This document shows, piece by piece, positions 18,464-27,586 of a stretch of DNA of 32,859 nucleotides. The notes beneath the pieces were generated by a model. That model worked only from the letters and a program-made list of their open reading frames with translations, did no database searches and was not told where the DNA came from. Origin of the DNA: an uncultured Pelagibacteraceae bacterium (GTDB lineage Bacteria > Pseudomonadota > Alphaproteobacteria > Pelagibacterales > AG-422-B15); NCBI GenBank assembly GCA_902521655.1, contig CABYSM010000011.1, positions 1 to 32,859 on the forward strand, given 5' to 3'. Position numbers and translations under genes: made by a program. Within the stretch, counting starts at the first letter, position 1. Each line of letters starts with the position of its first letter.

Positions 18464-18481
18464 TTATAACTCACTTTCAGC

Positions 18482-18647
18482 AGGTAACGCATCAGTGGGC
18501 GAAACTCGCTGACTGATGTCGACACCTAAATTAATAGGTACCGCAGGAATATTTTTCTTGCGGAAAACAGCTGTTTTTTATTATTTGTCTTCAAACTTGT
18601 CAAGTTTGAATTGGTACTTATTTCTGGAAAATTAGGTTTTACCTAAT
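18482..18647. promoter_or_regulatory. Hairpin-dense divergent intergenic region between ffh and dapF
   Basis: Inverted repeats: 490-502/506-518 (13-position stem with one mismatch and one G-T), 524-528/535-539, 541-549/555-563 (CCGCAGGAA/TTCTTGCGG), palindrome 564-577 (AAAACAGCTGTTTT), 590-599/601-610 (TTCAAACTTG/CAAGTTTGAA), 631-637/641-647 (ATTAGGT/ACCTAAT); offsets are within 18000. Confidence 0.5.
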
Positions 18648-18658
18648 ATAAAGGCTAT

Positions 18659-19483
18659 ATGTCAGAATTTGAATTTATAAAAATGAATGGCTTAGGGAAT
18701 GATTTTGTAATCATAGATCAAAGAAGTAACAATCTCGACCACAGCTCAGCTGAAGTTCAGCATATATGCGATCGTGATAAAGGCATAGGCTGCGATCAGT
18801 TAATATATATTCGAAATTCTGAAATAAGTGACATACCACTTTTGAAATTTTACAATCCAGATGGTGGCGAGATTAGTGCCTGTGGAAACGGAACAAGATG
18901 TGTCGCAAACTATTTAATGAAGCAAGATAATAAAAAAGAAATTGAGATTATGACTAGTGAAAGAAAAATATACTGCCAAGCTAAATCTAATAGCATCGTA
19001 AGTGTTGATATGGGTAAGCCAATATTTAGTTGGAATAAAATTCCTTTATCAGAAGATATTGATCACAAAACTATAGAGTTCTCTTACAACGAATTAAAAG
19101 TGCGTAATCCATTTTTTGTCAATCTTGGGAATCCGCATGCTATATTTTTTTTGAATGAAATTAAAAAATATAACATTAGTGACTTCGGTCCAATAATTGA
19201 GCATGATAATATTTTTCCAGAGAAAATTAATGTTAGCTTTGCTGAATTAAGAGATAGAAATCATATTGTATTGGATGTTTGGGAAAGAGGTGCAGGTAGA
19301 ACACTGGCATGTGGTACAGCAGCATGCGCAACTGTGGTCGCTGGTAAAGAATTGGGCTTATCAGATAATAATGTTAAAGTATCATTGCCAGGTGGAGATT
19401 TAGAAATAGATTATTTGGATAATAAAAATATAATTATGACTGGACCAACAAAACTAGATTATAAAGACCGGTACACAATATGA
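18659..19483 (+). CDS. dapF: Diaminopimelate epimerase
   Basis: 274 aa; FIKMNGLGNDFVIID, ACGNGTRCVA, GNPHAIFF, WERGAGRTLACGTAACATVVAG. Confidence 0.97.
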   Translation: MSEFEFIKMNGLGNDFVIIDQRSNNLDHSSAEVQHICDRDKGIGCDQLIYIRNSEISDIPLLKFYNPDGGEISACGNGTRCVANYLMKQDNKKEIEIMTSERKIYCQAKSNSIVSVDMGKPIFSWNKIPLSEDIDHKTIEFSYNELKVRNPFFVNLGNPHAIFFLNEIKKYNISDFGPIIEHDNIFPEKINVSFAELRDRNHIVLDVWERGAGRTLACGTAACATVVAGKELGLSDNNVKVSLPGGDLEIDYLDNKNIIMTGPTKLDYKDRYTI

Positions 19484-19860
19484 ACAAGCAGCATTTAGAA
19501 AAAACACCAAAGGTTTACTTCAATAATTCTTGCAGTGTATGCAGAATGGAAATCAATCATTACAAAAAGTTTAATGAAAAATTAGGCTGGATTGACGTTA
19601 CAAACAATAAGGAAGCTCAAAAAGAAACAGCTAAATCTTCTGCGGAATTAATACGAAGACTTCATGTGGAGCAAGATGGTAAAATATATCAAGGAATAGA
19701 TGCCTTTTTAATAGTTTGGTCAAGACTGCCAAAGTATAGATGGCTATATAAGCTTGTTAAGACACCAGGAATTTATCATGCAAGTTACATAGCGTATGAA
19801 TGCTTAGCTTATATACTTTTTATCAAAAACAAAGGTCAATTAGCTAATGAAAAATCCTGA
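19480..19860 (+). CDS. DUF393 / DCC-family thiol-disulfide oxidoreductase-like protein
   Basis: 126 aa; PKVYFNNSCSVCRMEINHYKK, CxxC near the N-terminus, IDVTNN, YQGIDAFLIVWSRLPKYRWLYKL. Confidence 0.8.
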   Translation: MNKQHLEKTPKVYFNNSCSVCRMEINHYKKFNEKLGWIDVTNNKEAQKETAKSSAELIRRLHVEQDGKIYQGIDAFLIVWSRLPKYRWLYKLVKTPGIYHASYIAYECLAYILFIKNKGQLANEKS

Positions 19861-21103
19861 AGTTAAAACTTACGGCTGCAGACTTAATTTTTATGAGTCT
19901 GAAGTTATTAGAAAGTTTGCTAAAGAAAATAATTTACAGGACCGCACTTTTATTAATAGTTGTGCTGTTACCAATAAAACTATTGCTGATCTAAAAACAG
20001 AAATTAGAAAGCTCAAAAAAAACGATCCAGATAATAAAATAATTTTAACAGGATGCGCAGCTCAGATTCATAAAGATGAGTTTGTTGCCATGAATGAGAT
20101 AGATTCAATTATTGGCAATAAGGAAAAGCTAGAGTCTAAGACTTACAAAGAGATTAAGGAAAACAATGATAGAGTTAATAAAGTAGGGGATATATTCGAG
20201 CATGGTCAAGCTATATCACCAATTATAAAAAAGGTTGAGAATAGGATAAGAGGATTTGTTCAGATTCAAAATGGCTGTGACCACAGATGTACTTTTTGTA
20301 TTATTCCTTATGGACGCGGGGACTCTAGAAGTGTTGAACCTGAGAATGTAGTTAACCAAATTAATACTCTTCTTGATCAAGGTTATAAAGAGATAGTTTT
20401 AACAGGAGTGGATTTAACAAGTTACGGTCACGACTTAGAAAATAAACCAAGTCTTGCAACTCTGGTCTCTCACATTCTTTTCTCCATACCTAACCTTAAA
20501 CGACTAAGATTATCTTCACTCGATGTCGCCGAAATTGATAAAAATTTGATGGACCTCATTAAATATGAAAAAAGGATTCTTCCACATATTCATCTATCAC
20601 TGCAAGCTGGTGATAATATGATTTTGAAAAGAATGAAAAGGAGACACTTGAGAGACGATGCTATCTCAGTAATTAATGAAATTAGAAGTGTGAGATCTGA
20701 AGTTGTTTTTGGTGCAGATATAATCGCTGGATTTCCAACAGAAAATGATGAAATGTTTCAAAATACAGTAGATCTAATTGAAAATTGTAACATAACCTTT
20801 CTGCATATATTTCCATTCTCGCCTAGAGAAGGAACGCCTGCAGCAAGAATGCCCCAGGTTGATCGTTACATAATAAAAAAAAGAGCAAAAATCCTTAGGG
20901 AAATCGGAAAGAAAAAACTCCTAGAGTATTATGACGAACTTAAGAATAAGAAGATTAATGTCATTGTTGAAGATAAAGGCAGAGGCAGATCGGATACTTT
21001 TGCAAAGGTACAAATTGATAACAATTTAGACAATGGACAAATAGTTAAAATGATCGTTACAGGTAGAAATCAGGTTGGTTTAACTGGAAATATAGTTGTT
21101 TAA
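19847..21103 (+). CDS. mtaB: tRNA t6A37 methylthiotransferase (radical SAM, MiaB-like)
   Basis: 418 aa; TYGCRLNFYESEVI, INSCAVTNKT, GCAAQIH, radical SAM CDHRCTFCIIPYGRGDSRS, TRAM-like C-terminus. Confidence 0.9.
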   Translation: MKNPEVKTYGCRLNFYESEVIRKFAKENNLQDRTFINSCAVTNKTIADLKTEIRKLKKNDPDNKIILTGCAAQIHKDEFVAMNEIDSIIGNKEKLESKTYKEIKENNDRVNKVGDIFEHGQAISPIIKKVENRIRGFVQIQNGCDHRCTFCIIPYGRGDSRSVEPENVVNQINTLLDQGYKEIVLTGVDLTSYGHDLENKPSLATLVSHILFSIPNLKRLRLSSLDVAEIDKNLMDLIKYEKRILPHIHLSLQAGDNMILKRMKRRHLRDDAISVINEIRSVRSEVVFGADIIAGFPTENDEMFQNTVDLIENCNITFLHIFPFSPREGTPAARMPQVDRYIIKKRAKILREIGKKKLLEYYDELKNKKINVIVEDKGRGRSDTFAKVQIDNNLDNGQIVKMIVTGRNQVGLTGNIVV

Positions 21104-21968
21104 TAATTTTAAATCCCAGATAAGTAAAATTTTTTCAAGCTACAGGATAGATGATGCCTCACTTGAAAAATTCGAGGATCTTTTAATCATGTCCGATATC
21201 GATTTGGAAACCTCTTCGTTTATTATCAATAAACTTAAAAATGAAAAATTTATAGAGAACCCTTCTATAGAAAAAATACAATCCTCATTAGAGAAAATCA
21301 TAAAAAATATTTTATCTAAAAATAAAAAAAATATTAATTACTCAATAAACAAAAGTCCCTATGTTATTTTAATGACTGGTGTGAATGGATCAGGCAAAAC
21401 TACAACGATTGCAAAATTAGCAAATCAATTTAAGGAAAATAATAAGAATGTCTTAATGGTTGCAGCAGATACATTTAGAGCAGCGGCAACGGAGCAATTA
21501 AGTGAATGGTCTAGTAGAATTGGGACTGACATAATTACAGATGTTGATGGATCTGATCCAGCAAGTATAGTCTTTAAATCAATAGAGCATGCAAAGCGAA
21601 ATGGTAATGATGTTATTATTATTGATACAGCTGGCAGACTACAGAACAAACAAGATTTAATGGATCAACTTGGAAAAATTGATCGAGTATTAAAAAAACA
21701 TGATGATAGGTTTCCTCATGAATCCATTATTGTTATAGATGCAACTACTGGTCAAAATGCACTTAAACAGATTGAGGAGTTCAATAAATATACGCCTATT
21801 ACAGGAGTTATTTTAACGAAGTTTGACTCAAATGCCGCAGGGGGAACAGTTGTATCATTATCAAACTCTACTGATATACCAGTATTAGCAATCGGCTCAG
21901 GCGAAAGCATTAATGATATTGAGTCATTCGATCCAGATAAATTTTCTAAAAGCTTAGTAAATAACTAA
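21096..21968 (+). CDS. ftsY: Signal recognition particle receptor FtsY
   Basis: 290 aa; MTGVNGSGKTTTIAKLANQF, AADTFRAAATEQL, DTAGRLQNKQDLMDQLGKI, LTKFDSNAAGGTVVSL, IGSGESINDIESFDP. TTG start overlapping mtaB. Confidence 0.95.
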   Translation: MFNNFKSQISKIFSSYRIDDASLEKFEDLLIMSDIDLETSSFIINKLKNEKFIENPSIEKIQSSLEKIIKNILSKNKKNINYSINKSPYVILMTGVNGSGKTTTIAKLANQFKENNKNVLMVAADTFRAAATEQLSEWSSRIGTDIITDVDGSDPASIVFKSIEHAKRNGNDVIIIDTAGRLQNKQDLMDQLGKIDRVLKKHDDRFPHESIIVIDATTGQNALKQIEEFNKYTPITGVILTKFDSNAAGGTVVSLSNSTDIPVLAIGSGESINDIESFDPDKFSKSLVNN

Positions 21969-22453
21969 AATGATCTAATGAGTGAAACTGTTGCACTCTC
22001 GGTTCCTGGATTAGTATCTCCTAAGCTCGCATTTGAAATATGATTTAAGTTAAAACCAATCCTATTTTCTCCCATGGCATAAGAAAATTCTATCTGGCTT
22101 CTAAACTCTAGATTATATCCTAAATCTTTACTGTCTCCTCTATCATAATATCCTAAAGCAAAGCTCGGAGTAAAATCCCATTTTTTTGAAACTGTAAAGT
22201 CTTTCCTCAAACCTGTATAAGCATATTTTCCACTGTCACCATTCAACATGGCTCCAATGAATGGTTTTAAACCATAACTATTTTCATAAAAATTATTTCC
22301 GTATAATAATTCTAATCTTAATTCAGAGGAGTCTATTGTATCATTAACATCAAACTGGCCAATTGATATTGACCACTTATCCTTTTGATCTGCAAAAGAA
22401 TAGTTTCCAAGTGCAAAAGTGATGAGTAAAATAAAAAAGCCTTGCTTAAGCAC
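21965..22453 (-). CDS. PagL-like lipid A 3-O-deacylase / acyloxyacyl hydrolase family outer-membrane beta-barrel
   Basis: 162 aa; signal peptide; PagL-type C-terminal motif NHISNASLGDTNPGTESATVSLIRSF (His-Ser ... NPG-E) and terminal aromatic residue. Confidence 0.75.
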   Translation of the reverse strand: MLKQGFFILLITFALGNYSFADQKDKWSISIGQFDVNDTIDSSELRLELLYGNNFYENSYGLKPFIGAMLNGDSGKYAYTGLRKDFTVSKKWDFTPSFALGYYDRGDSKDLGYNLEFRSQIEFSYAMGENRIGFNLNHISNASLGDTNPGTESATVSLIRSF

Positions 22454-22456
22454 TGG

Positions 22457-22777
22457 TTATGACCCATTCCTTACATAAGTATCAGCTACTTCACCTTCTT
22501 CTATATATCCACCTGACCAAGTAATACATCCTTGAGACCATTTAACAACATTTGCTTCGCCATCACATCCATCAGCTATAATTTCCTCTAACTTTTCATA
22601 CAATGGCTCCTGCAATTCTTGAAATTCAGAAATGTCTTCTCTGGTAGTCAATTCAACATTTTCATAATCTTTGGATTCTTCTACAGAGTCATCATCTTCA
22701 ATGCCGCCAGCAGTTGCTATATTAAAATTTAAACTTAAAACGAAAAATAGTAAAACACCGTAAATTTTTAATTTCAT
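22457..22777 (-). CDS. Small secreted/periplasmic acidic protein of unknown function
   Basis: 106 aa; clear signal peptide (MKLKIYGVLLFFVLSLNFNIATAGG), Asp/Glu-rich, two cysteines (DGC..., SQGC...); GGAG Shine-Dalgarno upstream; 3 nt from the PagL-like gene. Confidence 0.7.
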   Translation of the reverse strand: MKLKIYGVLLFFVLSLNFNIATAGGIEDDDSVEESKDYENVELTTREDISEFQELQEPLYEKLEEIIADGCDGEANVVKWSQGCITWSGGYIEEGEVADTYVRNGS

Positions 22778-22800
22778 AAGAAATACTCCTTTGTTTTTAT

Positions 22801-22828
22801 ATTATATTAAAATCATTTAATTGTTCAA
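22801..22828 (-). promoter_or_regulatory. Predicted sigma70-type promoter for the 106-aa/PagL-like unit
   Basis: On the minus strand: TTGAAC (22823-22828), 16 nt spacer, TATAAT (22801-22806), followed by AAAGGAG then ATG at 22777. Confidence 0.65.
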
Positions 22829-22852
22829 AAAATATCAACAAAGTGACGAAAT

Positions 22853-23215
22853 TTAGGCCTTTTCTTTTTTTCTTCGAAAAATAACAATTAAACCAATAGC
22901 CATAAAAATAATTGGGGCAAACCAAAGAACATAGGTAAGTTCCTTAAATGGCGGGGTCATCAGAATCCAATCTCCATATTTTTCAACTAGGAAACCTTTT
23001 ATTTCTTTATCTGTCTTTCCCTCAACAATTTTTTCACGAATAAGTGTTTTTAAATCCTCTGCTATTTCAGCATTTGACTCATGAATAGTTTGACCTTGGC
23101 ATACTAAACATCTTACTTCTTTAAATAAATTGATTGCGCGAGTCTCTTCAGCAAATGCAGAGAAACACAACAGTATACAAGTACATACTAAAATAGGAAC
23201 AAGGCCGAATTTCAT
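22853..23215 (-). CDS. ccmH: Cytochrome c-type biogenesis protein CcmH (CycL-like)
   Basis: 120 aa; signal peptide, VRCLVCQGQTIHESNAEIAEDLKTLIREKI, FLVEKYGDWILMTPPFK, C-terminal TM. Confidence 0.93.
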   Translation of the reverse strand: MKFGLVPILVCTCILLCFSAFAEETRAINLFKEVRCLVCQGQTIHESNAEIAEDLKTLIREKIVEGKTDKEIKGFLVEKYGDWILMTPPFKELTYVLWFAPIIFMAIGLIVIFRRKKEKA

Positions 23216-23218
23216 TAA

Positions 23219-23746
23219 TTATAAATCCTTTATCAACGGTAAAATTTTCTCATCTAGTTCGTTCATGTGTATTGGGCCAATATGTTTATATATAATAATG
23301 CCGTTCTGAATAATAAAGGTCTCTGGAACACCATAAACGCCGAGATTAATCGACGATCTGCCAGAAGTATCAACGCCAATTTTTTTAAAGGGGTTGCCTA
23401 ATCCCTCGATAAAATTTTTAGCTTCCTTCTCATTATCTTTGTAATTTAAGCCATATATATCTACATCGTATAGCTCTGACAAAACCATCAGCACATCATG
23501 TTCGGCTCGGCAGGGAATGCACCACGACGACCATATATTTAATATGACAGGTCTATCACTAATCAAATCTTTATTTGACATTTTTTCACTATTAAATAAA
23601 CGATCAACTGAAAATTTGGGCACATCTTTTCCAACTAACGGTGATGATAGTTTTGTAGTATCGTTATTAAGTGAGAAAAAGAAAAATATACATAGCAGAA
23701 CTATGATGATAAGTGGCAAAAACTTAATTAATCGCATTTTCTTCAT
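23219..23746 (-). CDS. ccmG: Thiol:disulfide interchange protein CcmG/DsbE
   Basis: 175 aa; N-terminal TM, NIWSSWCIPCRAEHDVL thioredoxin motif, GVYGVPETFII. Confidence 0.93.
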   Translation of the reverse strand: MKKMRLIKFLPLIIIVLLCIFFFFSLNNDTTKLSSPLVGKDVPKFSVDRLFNSEKMSNKDLISDRPVILNIWSSWCIPCRAEHDVLMVLSELYDVDIYGLNYKDNEKEAKNFIEGLGNPFKKIGVDTSGRSSINLGVYGVPETFIIQNGIIIYKHIGPIHMNELDEKILPLIKDL

Positions 23747-25646
23747 ATTTTTTTCTATTCAAGATTGCAGTTATAATTCCACCTAAAATAATCATAATAA
23801 CGCCTAACCAAAGAATATTCATAAATGGCTTGATATGCAGTCTGAGGCTAATCGATTCTTGATTTTGAGGAACATTCATTACTACGTAAACATCTGAGAA
23901 AAGTTGGTGAATGATACTTGTTTCAGAAGTTATTGTTGGAGGATCAGAGTAAAAACGGATCTCAGGAGAAAATTCACCTAAATTTTTACCATTTTTAAAC
24001 AGTGATAAATAAGCCTTTATTGAATTGAAATTATCTTTTTCTTCTTGTTCAATATTCTTAAAATCAAAAATATATTCATCTAATTGAAGCTTACTACCAA
24101 CCTTTGCGTCATAAATCGTTTCTTGCGAATAAACAGCATTGCTAACAACTGCTAACATAAAAATTCCAAAACCAGCATGAGCTATACTTTGGCCAAAATT
24201 CGACTTCACAATAACCTTAGTGCTTTTAAAATTAAGACCCGAAGACAGTGAGGATATTATTAAAATTAAGCTTAAGAAGATGATTAATATTTCGGTAAAG
24301 TTAAATAAGTCGAAGTATAAAGTTGTTAAGAAAGTGATTGTTAAGCAAGAAATCAAAATGTATCTCATTTCACTTAAAATTTTTAAGAGTTTGCTTTCTC
24401 CCCAACTCAATTGTGGAGAAAGAATCATAAAGAATAGAAAAAGGATAATAATAGGTGTAATACTTATTGCATAATATTGAGGGCCCACAGTTAGGCTTTG
24501 ATTGTAAATAAGGTCTGTTGCTAAAGGGTACATGGTTCCAAGAAAAACCACACTCAAAATTGAAATAAGAAGCCAATTATTAACCATTATTCCTGTATTT
24601 CTGCTAGAAATATTATGTAAAGAAGGCTTATTAATCTTTTCTGATTTTAAAGCGAATAATAAAAATGAAGAGCTTAGGATGATGAATAAAAATATTAAAA
24701 TGAATAAGCCTCTACCTGGGTCAGAAGCAAATGTATGGACAGAATTTAAAACTCCTGACCTAACAAGAAAGGTTCCCGCTAAACTTAGTGAAAATGTTAG
24801 AATTGCAAGTACCATTGTCCAAGACTGCATCGTATTTCTTCTCTGCAGAACAACGACACAATGTATTAAGGCTGTTGCAGAAAGCCAGGGCATGAGTGAA
24901 GCATTTTCAACGGGATCCCAAAACCAGTATCCACCCCATCCTAATTCATAGTACGCCCAATATGATCCAAGAGCGATACCAGCTGTTAAAAAAGACCAAG
25001 CAGCAAACACCCATGGCTTTGCTATTGTAGCCCATTTTCTATCAACTTCGCTAGTCAAGAGGCCGGTAATAGATAAACTAAAAATAAGTGAAAATCCAAC
25101 ATAGCCTATATATAAAATTGGTGGATGAATTGCTAATAATGGATCTTGTAGAATTGGATTAAGTCCTAACCCATCATTAAAATTTTCATTGTTTATATTA
25201 AAAGGATTAGAAAGGAGTAATAAAAATAATACGAAACCAAATATCATTAAGCTTTGAACTGCCACAGTTATTTCTTTAAACTTCTGAGAGCTTGATTTTG
25301 AAAGAGAAAATAAGAAATTAAACAAAACCAATATTAATATCCAGAGCAACATGCTTCCTTCATGATTTCCCCACACACCAGATAATTTGTAGATGATGGG
25401 TTTCTCAGAATGAGAATGGAAATATACTAGATCAAAATTAAAATCAGAAGTTATGAATAAAAATATTAATATAAAAAAAGAAACTAAAATTGATAGAAAC
25501 TGTATTGCTGAAATTTGAGATATACTAAATAAATTATAGTTCTGAATTTTAAATAAAAACCTTGATTGAATTATTGAGGTTACCAAGCATAAAATTAATA
25601 ATAAATTTGCAACATAATGTAGAGCTAAACTCATCATTCCTGCCAC
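23724..25646 (-). CDS. ccmF: Haem lyase CcmF
   Basis: 640 aa multi-TM; SGVWGNHEGSMLLWILIL, WGGYWFWDPVENASLMPWL, GTFLVRSGVLNSVHTFASDPGRG. Confidence 0.96.
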   Translation of the reverse strand: MAGMMSLALHYVANLLLILCLVTSIIQSRFLFKIQNYNLFSISQISAIQFLSILVSFFILIFLFITSDFNFDLVYFHSHSEKPIIYKLSGVWGNHEGSMLLWILILVLFNFLFSLSKSSSQKFKEITVAVQSLMIFGFVLFLLLLSNPFNINNENFNDGLGLNPILQDPLLAIHPPILYIGYVGFSLIFSLSITGLLTSEVDRKWATIAKPWVFAAWSFLTAGIALGSYWAYYELGWGGYWFWDPVENASLMPWLSATALIHCVVVLQRRNTMQSWTMVLAILTFSLSLAGTFLVRSGVLNSVHTFASDPGRGLFILIFLFIILSSSFLLFALKSEKINKPSLHNISSRNTGIMVNNWLLISILSVVFLGTMYPLATDLIYNQSLTVGPQYYAISITPIIILFLFFMILSPQLSWGESKLLKILSEMRYILISCLTITFLTTLYFDLFNFTEILIIFLSLILIISSLSSGLNFKSTKVIVKSNFGQSIAHAGFGIFMLAVVSNAVYSQETIYDAKVGSKLQLDEYIFDFKNIEQEEKDNFNSIKAYLSLFKNGKNLGEFSPEIRFYSDPPTITSETSIIHQLFSDVYVVMNVPQNQESISLRLHIKPFMNILWLGVIMIILGGIITAILNRKKYEENAIN

Positions 25647-26068
25647 TTACCAGTTTCTTTTAAGGATTTTATAACTTCAGGTGGCATATAATTTTCATCA
25701 TGCTTGGCCAAAACTTTATTAGCAATAAAACGTCCGTCGTTCATATATATACCTTCAACAACAACCCCTTTTTCCTCAGCAAATAAATTGGGCAGTATTC
25801 CTTGGTATTTGACACTTATTTGCTCTTGGCCATCAGTTATATTAAAATGAAAAATACTATCTCCATCACTTACAACTGATTCAGATTCAACTAATCCACC
25901 GAGTCTGACAATTTGACTGCCTGTCTGATTATTTTCTATAATTTCTGACGGACTATAGAAATAAACTATATTATCTCTTAAATTGTAAACTATTATTAAG
26001 ATAGCTATTCCAAAAATAATTAAACTTACTAAGAATTTAATTAGCCTTTTTTTTACTGTATCAGTCAC
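25634..26068 (-). CDS. ccmE: Cytochrome c-type biogenesis protein CcmE (haem chaperone)
   Basis: 144 aa, GTG start; RLGGLVESESV, VKYQGILPNLF, VLAKHDENYMPPEV (haem-binding His). Confidence 0.95.
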   Translation of the reverse strand: MTDTVKKRLIKFLVSLIIFGIAILIIVYNLRDNIVYFYSPSEIIENNQTGSQIVRLGGLVESESVVSDGDSIFHFNITDGQEQISVKYQGILPNLFAEEKGVVVEGIYMNDGRFIANKVLAKHDENYMPPEVIKSLKETGKWQE

Positions 26069-26216
26069 GGTTATTATTTATTTTGTTCAATACTTCTTCT
26101 CTTTTTTTTAATCTCAGGAAGTTTGTGATAAATAGTGTTATTATAGCAATGAAAAAGAATCCATAAGCAGACCAAATAAAGGGAGCATATCCTCCCATGC
26201 TTATAAGTTCATTCAT
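26061..26216 (-). CDS. ccmD: Haem exporter protein CcmD
   Basis: Not in the ORF track. Reverse complement from ATG 26214-26216 to TGA 26061-26063: MNELISMGGYAPFIWSAYGFFFIAIITLFITNFLRLKKREEVLNKINNNRD* (51 aa, one TM); ATGA-type overlaps with ccmC and ccmE; conserved ccmC-D-E order. Confidence 0.9.
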   Translation of the reverse strand: MNELISMGGYAPFIWSAYGFFFIAIITLFITNFLRLKKREEVLNKINNNRD

Positions 26217-26920
26217 TTTACTTCTCTTATCCTTAATATCTTATTATCTAATATTTCAATCCTTAATCTGATAAAGAAAACTGTTACCAAAAAAAGAAAA
26301 GTTGCAAGCGTCATTATAAAAAGGGGTACCATCATTGATATATCAATACTAGGGGAAGAAAGCTTTGAGATAGTAGCGGGTTGATGCAATGTATTCCACC
26401 AATCAACAGAAAATTTTATAATTGGAATATTCACAAAACCAACAATTGCCAAAGCTGCAGATATTTTAGAAGCAAGATCTTTATTGGTAATGGACTGCCA
26501 TAAAAAAATATATGCTAAATACAAAAAGAATAATAATAACATTGATGTTAATCTTGCATCCCATACCCACCATACGCCCCAAGTAGGTTTTCCCCATATA
26601 CTTCCAGTCACAAGTGAAATTAACGTGAATATCATTCCTATTTGTGCAATGGATCTTGCAATTATACTAAAGATTGGATTTCTAGTAATAAACCAAAGAA
26701 CTGAAGAACCAGCAAGTATAGTGTATGCCATTAATGCAAACCAAGCAGACGGCACATGTATGTACATAATTCTCATGGAGTCACCCTGGATATAATCAGG
26801 TGGCGATTGTAATAGTGAAAAATACAACCCAAAGGTGAAGGCAACTATAGTTGACACAATAAGAAATGGATTTGCTTTTTCAATTATATTGATTTGTTTA
26901 TTTGTTAATCTTAAATTCAT
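26213..26920 (-). CDS. ccmC: Haem exporter protein CcmC
   Basis: 235 aa; YIHVPSAWFALMAY, GKPTWGVWWVWDARLTSMLLLFFLYLAY tryptophan-rich motif. Confidence 0.96.
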   Translation of the reverse strand: MNLRLTNKQINIIEKANPFLIVSTIVAFTFGLYFSLLQSPPDYIQGDSMRIMYIHVPSAWFALMAYTILAGSSVLWFITRNPIFSIIARSIAQIGMIFTLISLVTGSIWGKPTWGVWWVWDARLTSMLLLFFLYLAYIFLWQSITNKDLASKISAALAIVGFVNIPIIKFSVDWWNTLHQPATISKLSSPSIDISMMVPLFIMTLATFLFLVTVFFIRLRIEILDNKILRIREVK

Positions 26921-26953
26921 TATCTAAAGATATATATTTATTCGTAATTATTT

Positions 26954-27577
26954 CTATTCCACATAAAGACGCAGACCATATGCTGAGACATACATTGAAA
27001 GAACAAAGGACATCATCGAAAGTGCTAGCAAAATAGGCCATGATTCAAGATTTGTGCCAAATATAAGAAACGGGACAAATAGTGGTATTACAATTATTGC
27101 CTTTAGAAATATAGTTCTTTTGGCACCAAGAGTTAGAGCGCTGACAAATGTTACTATAAAAACCATCCCAAAAGATCCAAATAAAAGGTTAAGAAAAATC
27201 AGAAAAAAATTATCTAAGCTTACATAAAATAAAAAACTCAATATCGGAAGTATGATAAACAACGGTAAGCAGTAAACTATCCAATGAGTTATATATTTAC
27301 TAATTATTACAGTTTCTAATGATGGATTCTGTTGAAGAATAATATCTAAATTTCCATCTTCATAATCAGCATTAAAGATTCTTTCCATCGTCAGTAAAAT
27401 TGATAATGATAATCCTATCCAAATTATACCCTTAAACAAAACCTGAAGTTGAATATCATTTGTGCCAAAAAGAAATGGTAATATGATTAAGATCAGAACA
27501 AAAAAGGAAGAGGTATAAAAAAAACTTGAGCTTGAGTATAATGCTAAATATAAATCTCTCTTTAGTAATGCAAACAT
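26954..27577 (-). CDS. ccmB: Haem exporter protein CcmB
   Basis: 207 aa, six TM-like segments; EDGNLDIILQQNPSLETVIISKYITHW; between ccmA and ccmC. Confidence 0.9.
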   Translation of the reverse strand: MFALLKRDLYLALYSSSSFFYTSSFFVLILIILPFLFGTNDIQLQVLFKGIIWIGLSLSILLTMERIFNADYEDGNLDIILQQNPSLETVIISKYITHWIVYCLPLFIILPILSFLFYVSLDNFFLIFLNLLFGSFGMVFIVTFVSALTLGAKRTIFLKAIIVIPLFVPFLIFGTNLESWPILLALSMMSFVLSMYVSAYGLRLYVE

Positions 27578-27586
27578 AATGATTAT

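Noticed and set aside
18495-18520. Hammerhead-ribozyme-like words (CGAAAC and CTGATG) in the ffh/dapF intergenic region
   Set aside because: The core needs CUGAUGA - stem II - GAAA - stem III in a defined order; here the G is followed by T and the order and stems do not fit.
18464-18658. 4.5S SRP RNA (ffs) next to ffh
   Set aside because: The conserved apical motif (CAGGyCCGGAAGGAAGCAGCC-like) is not present on either strand.
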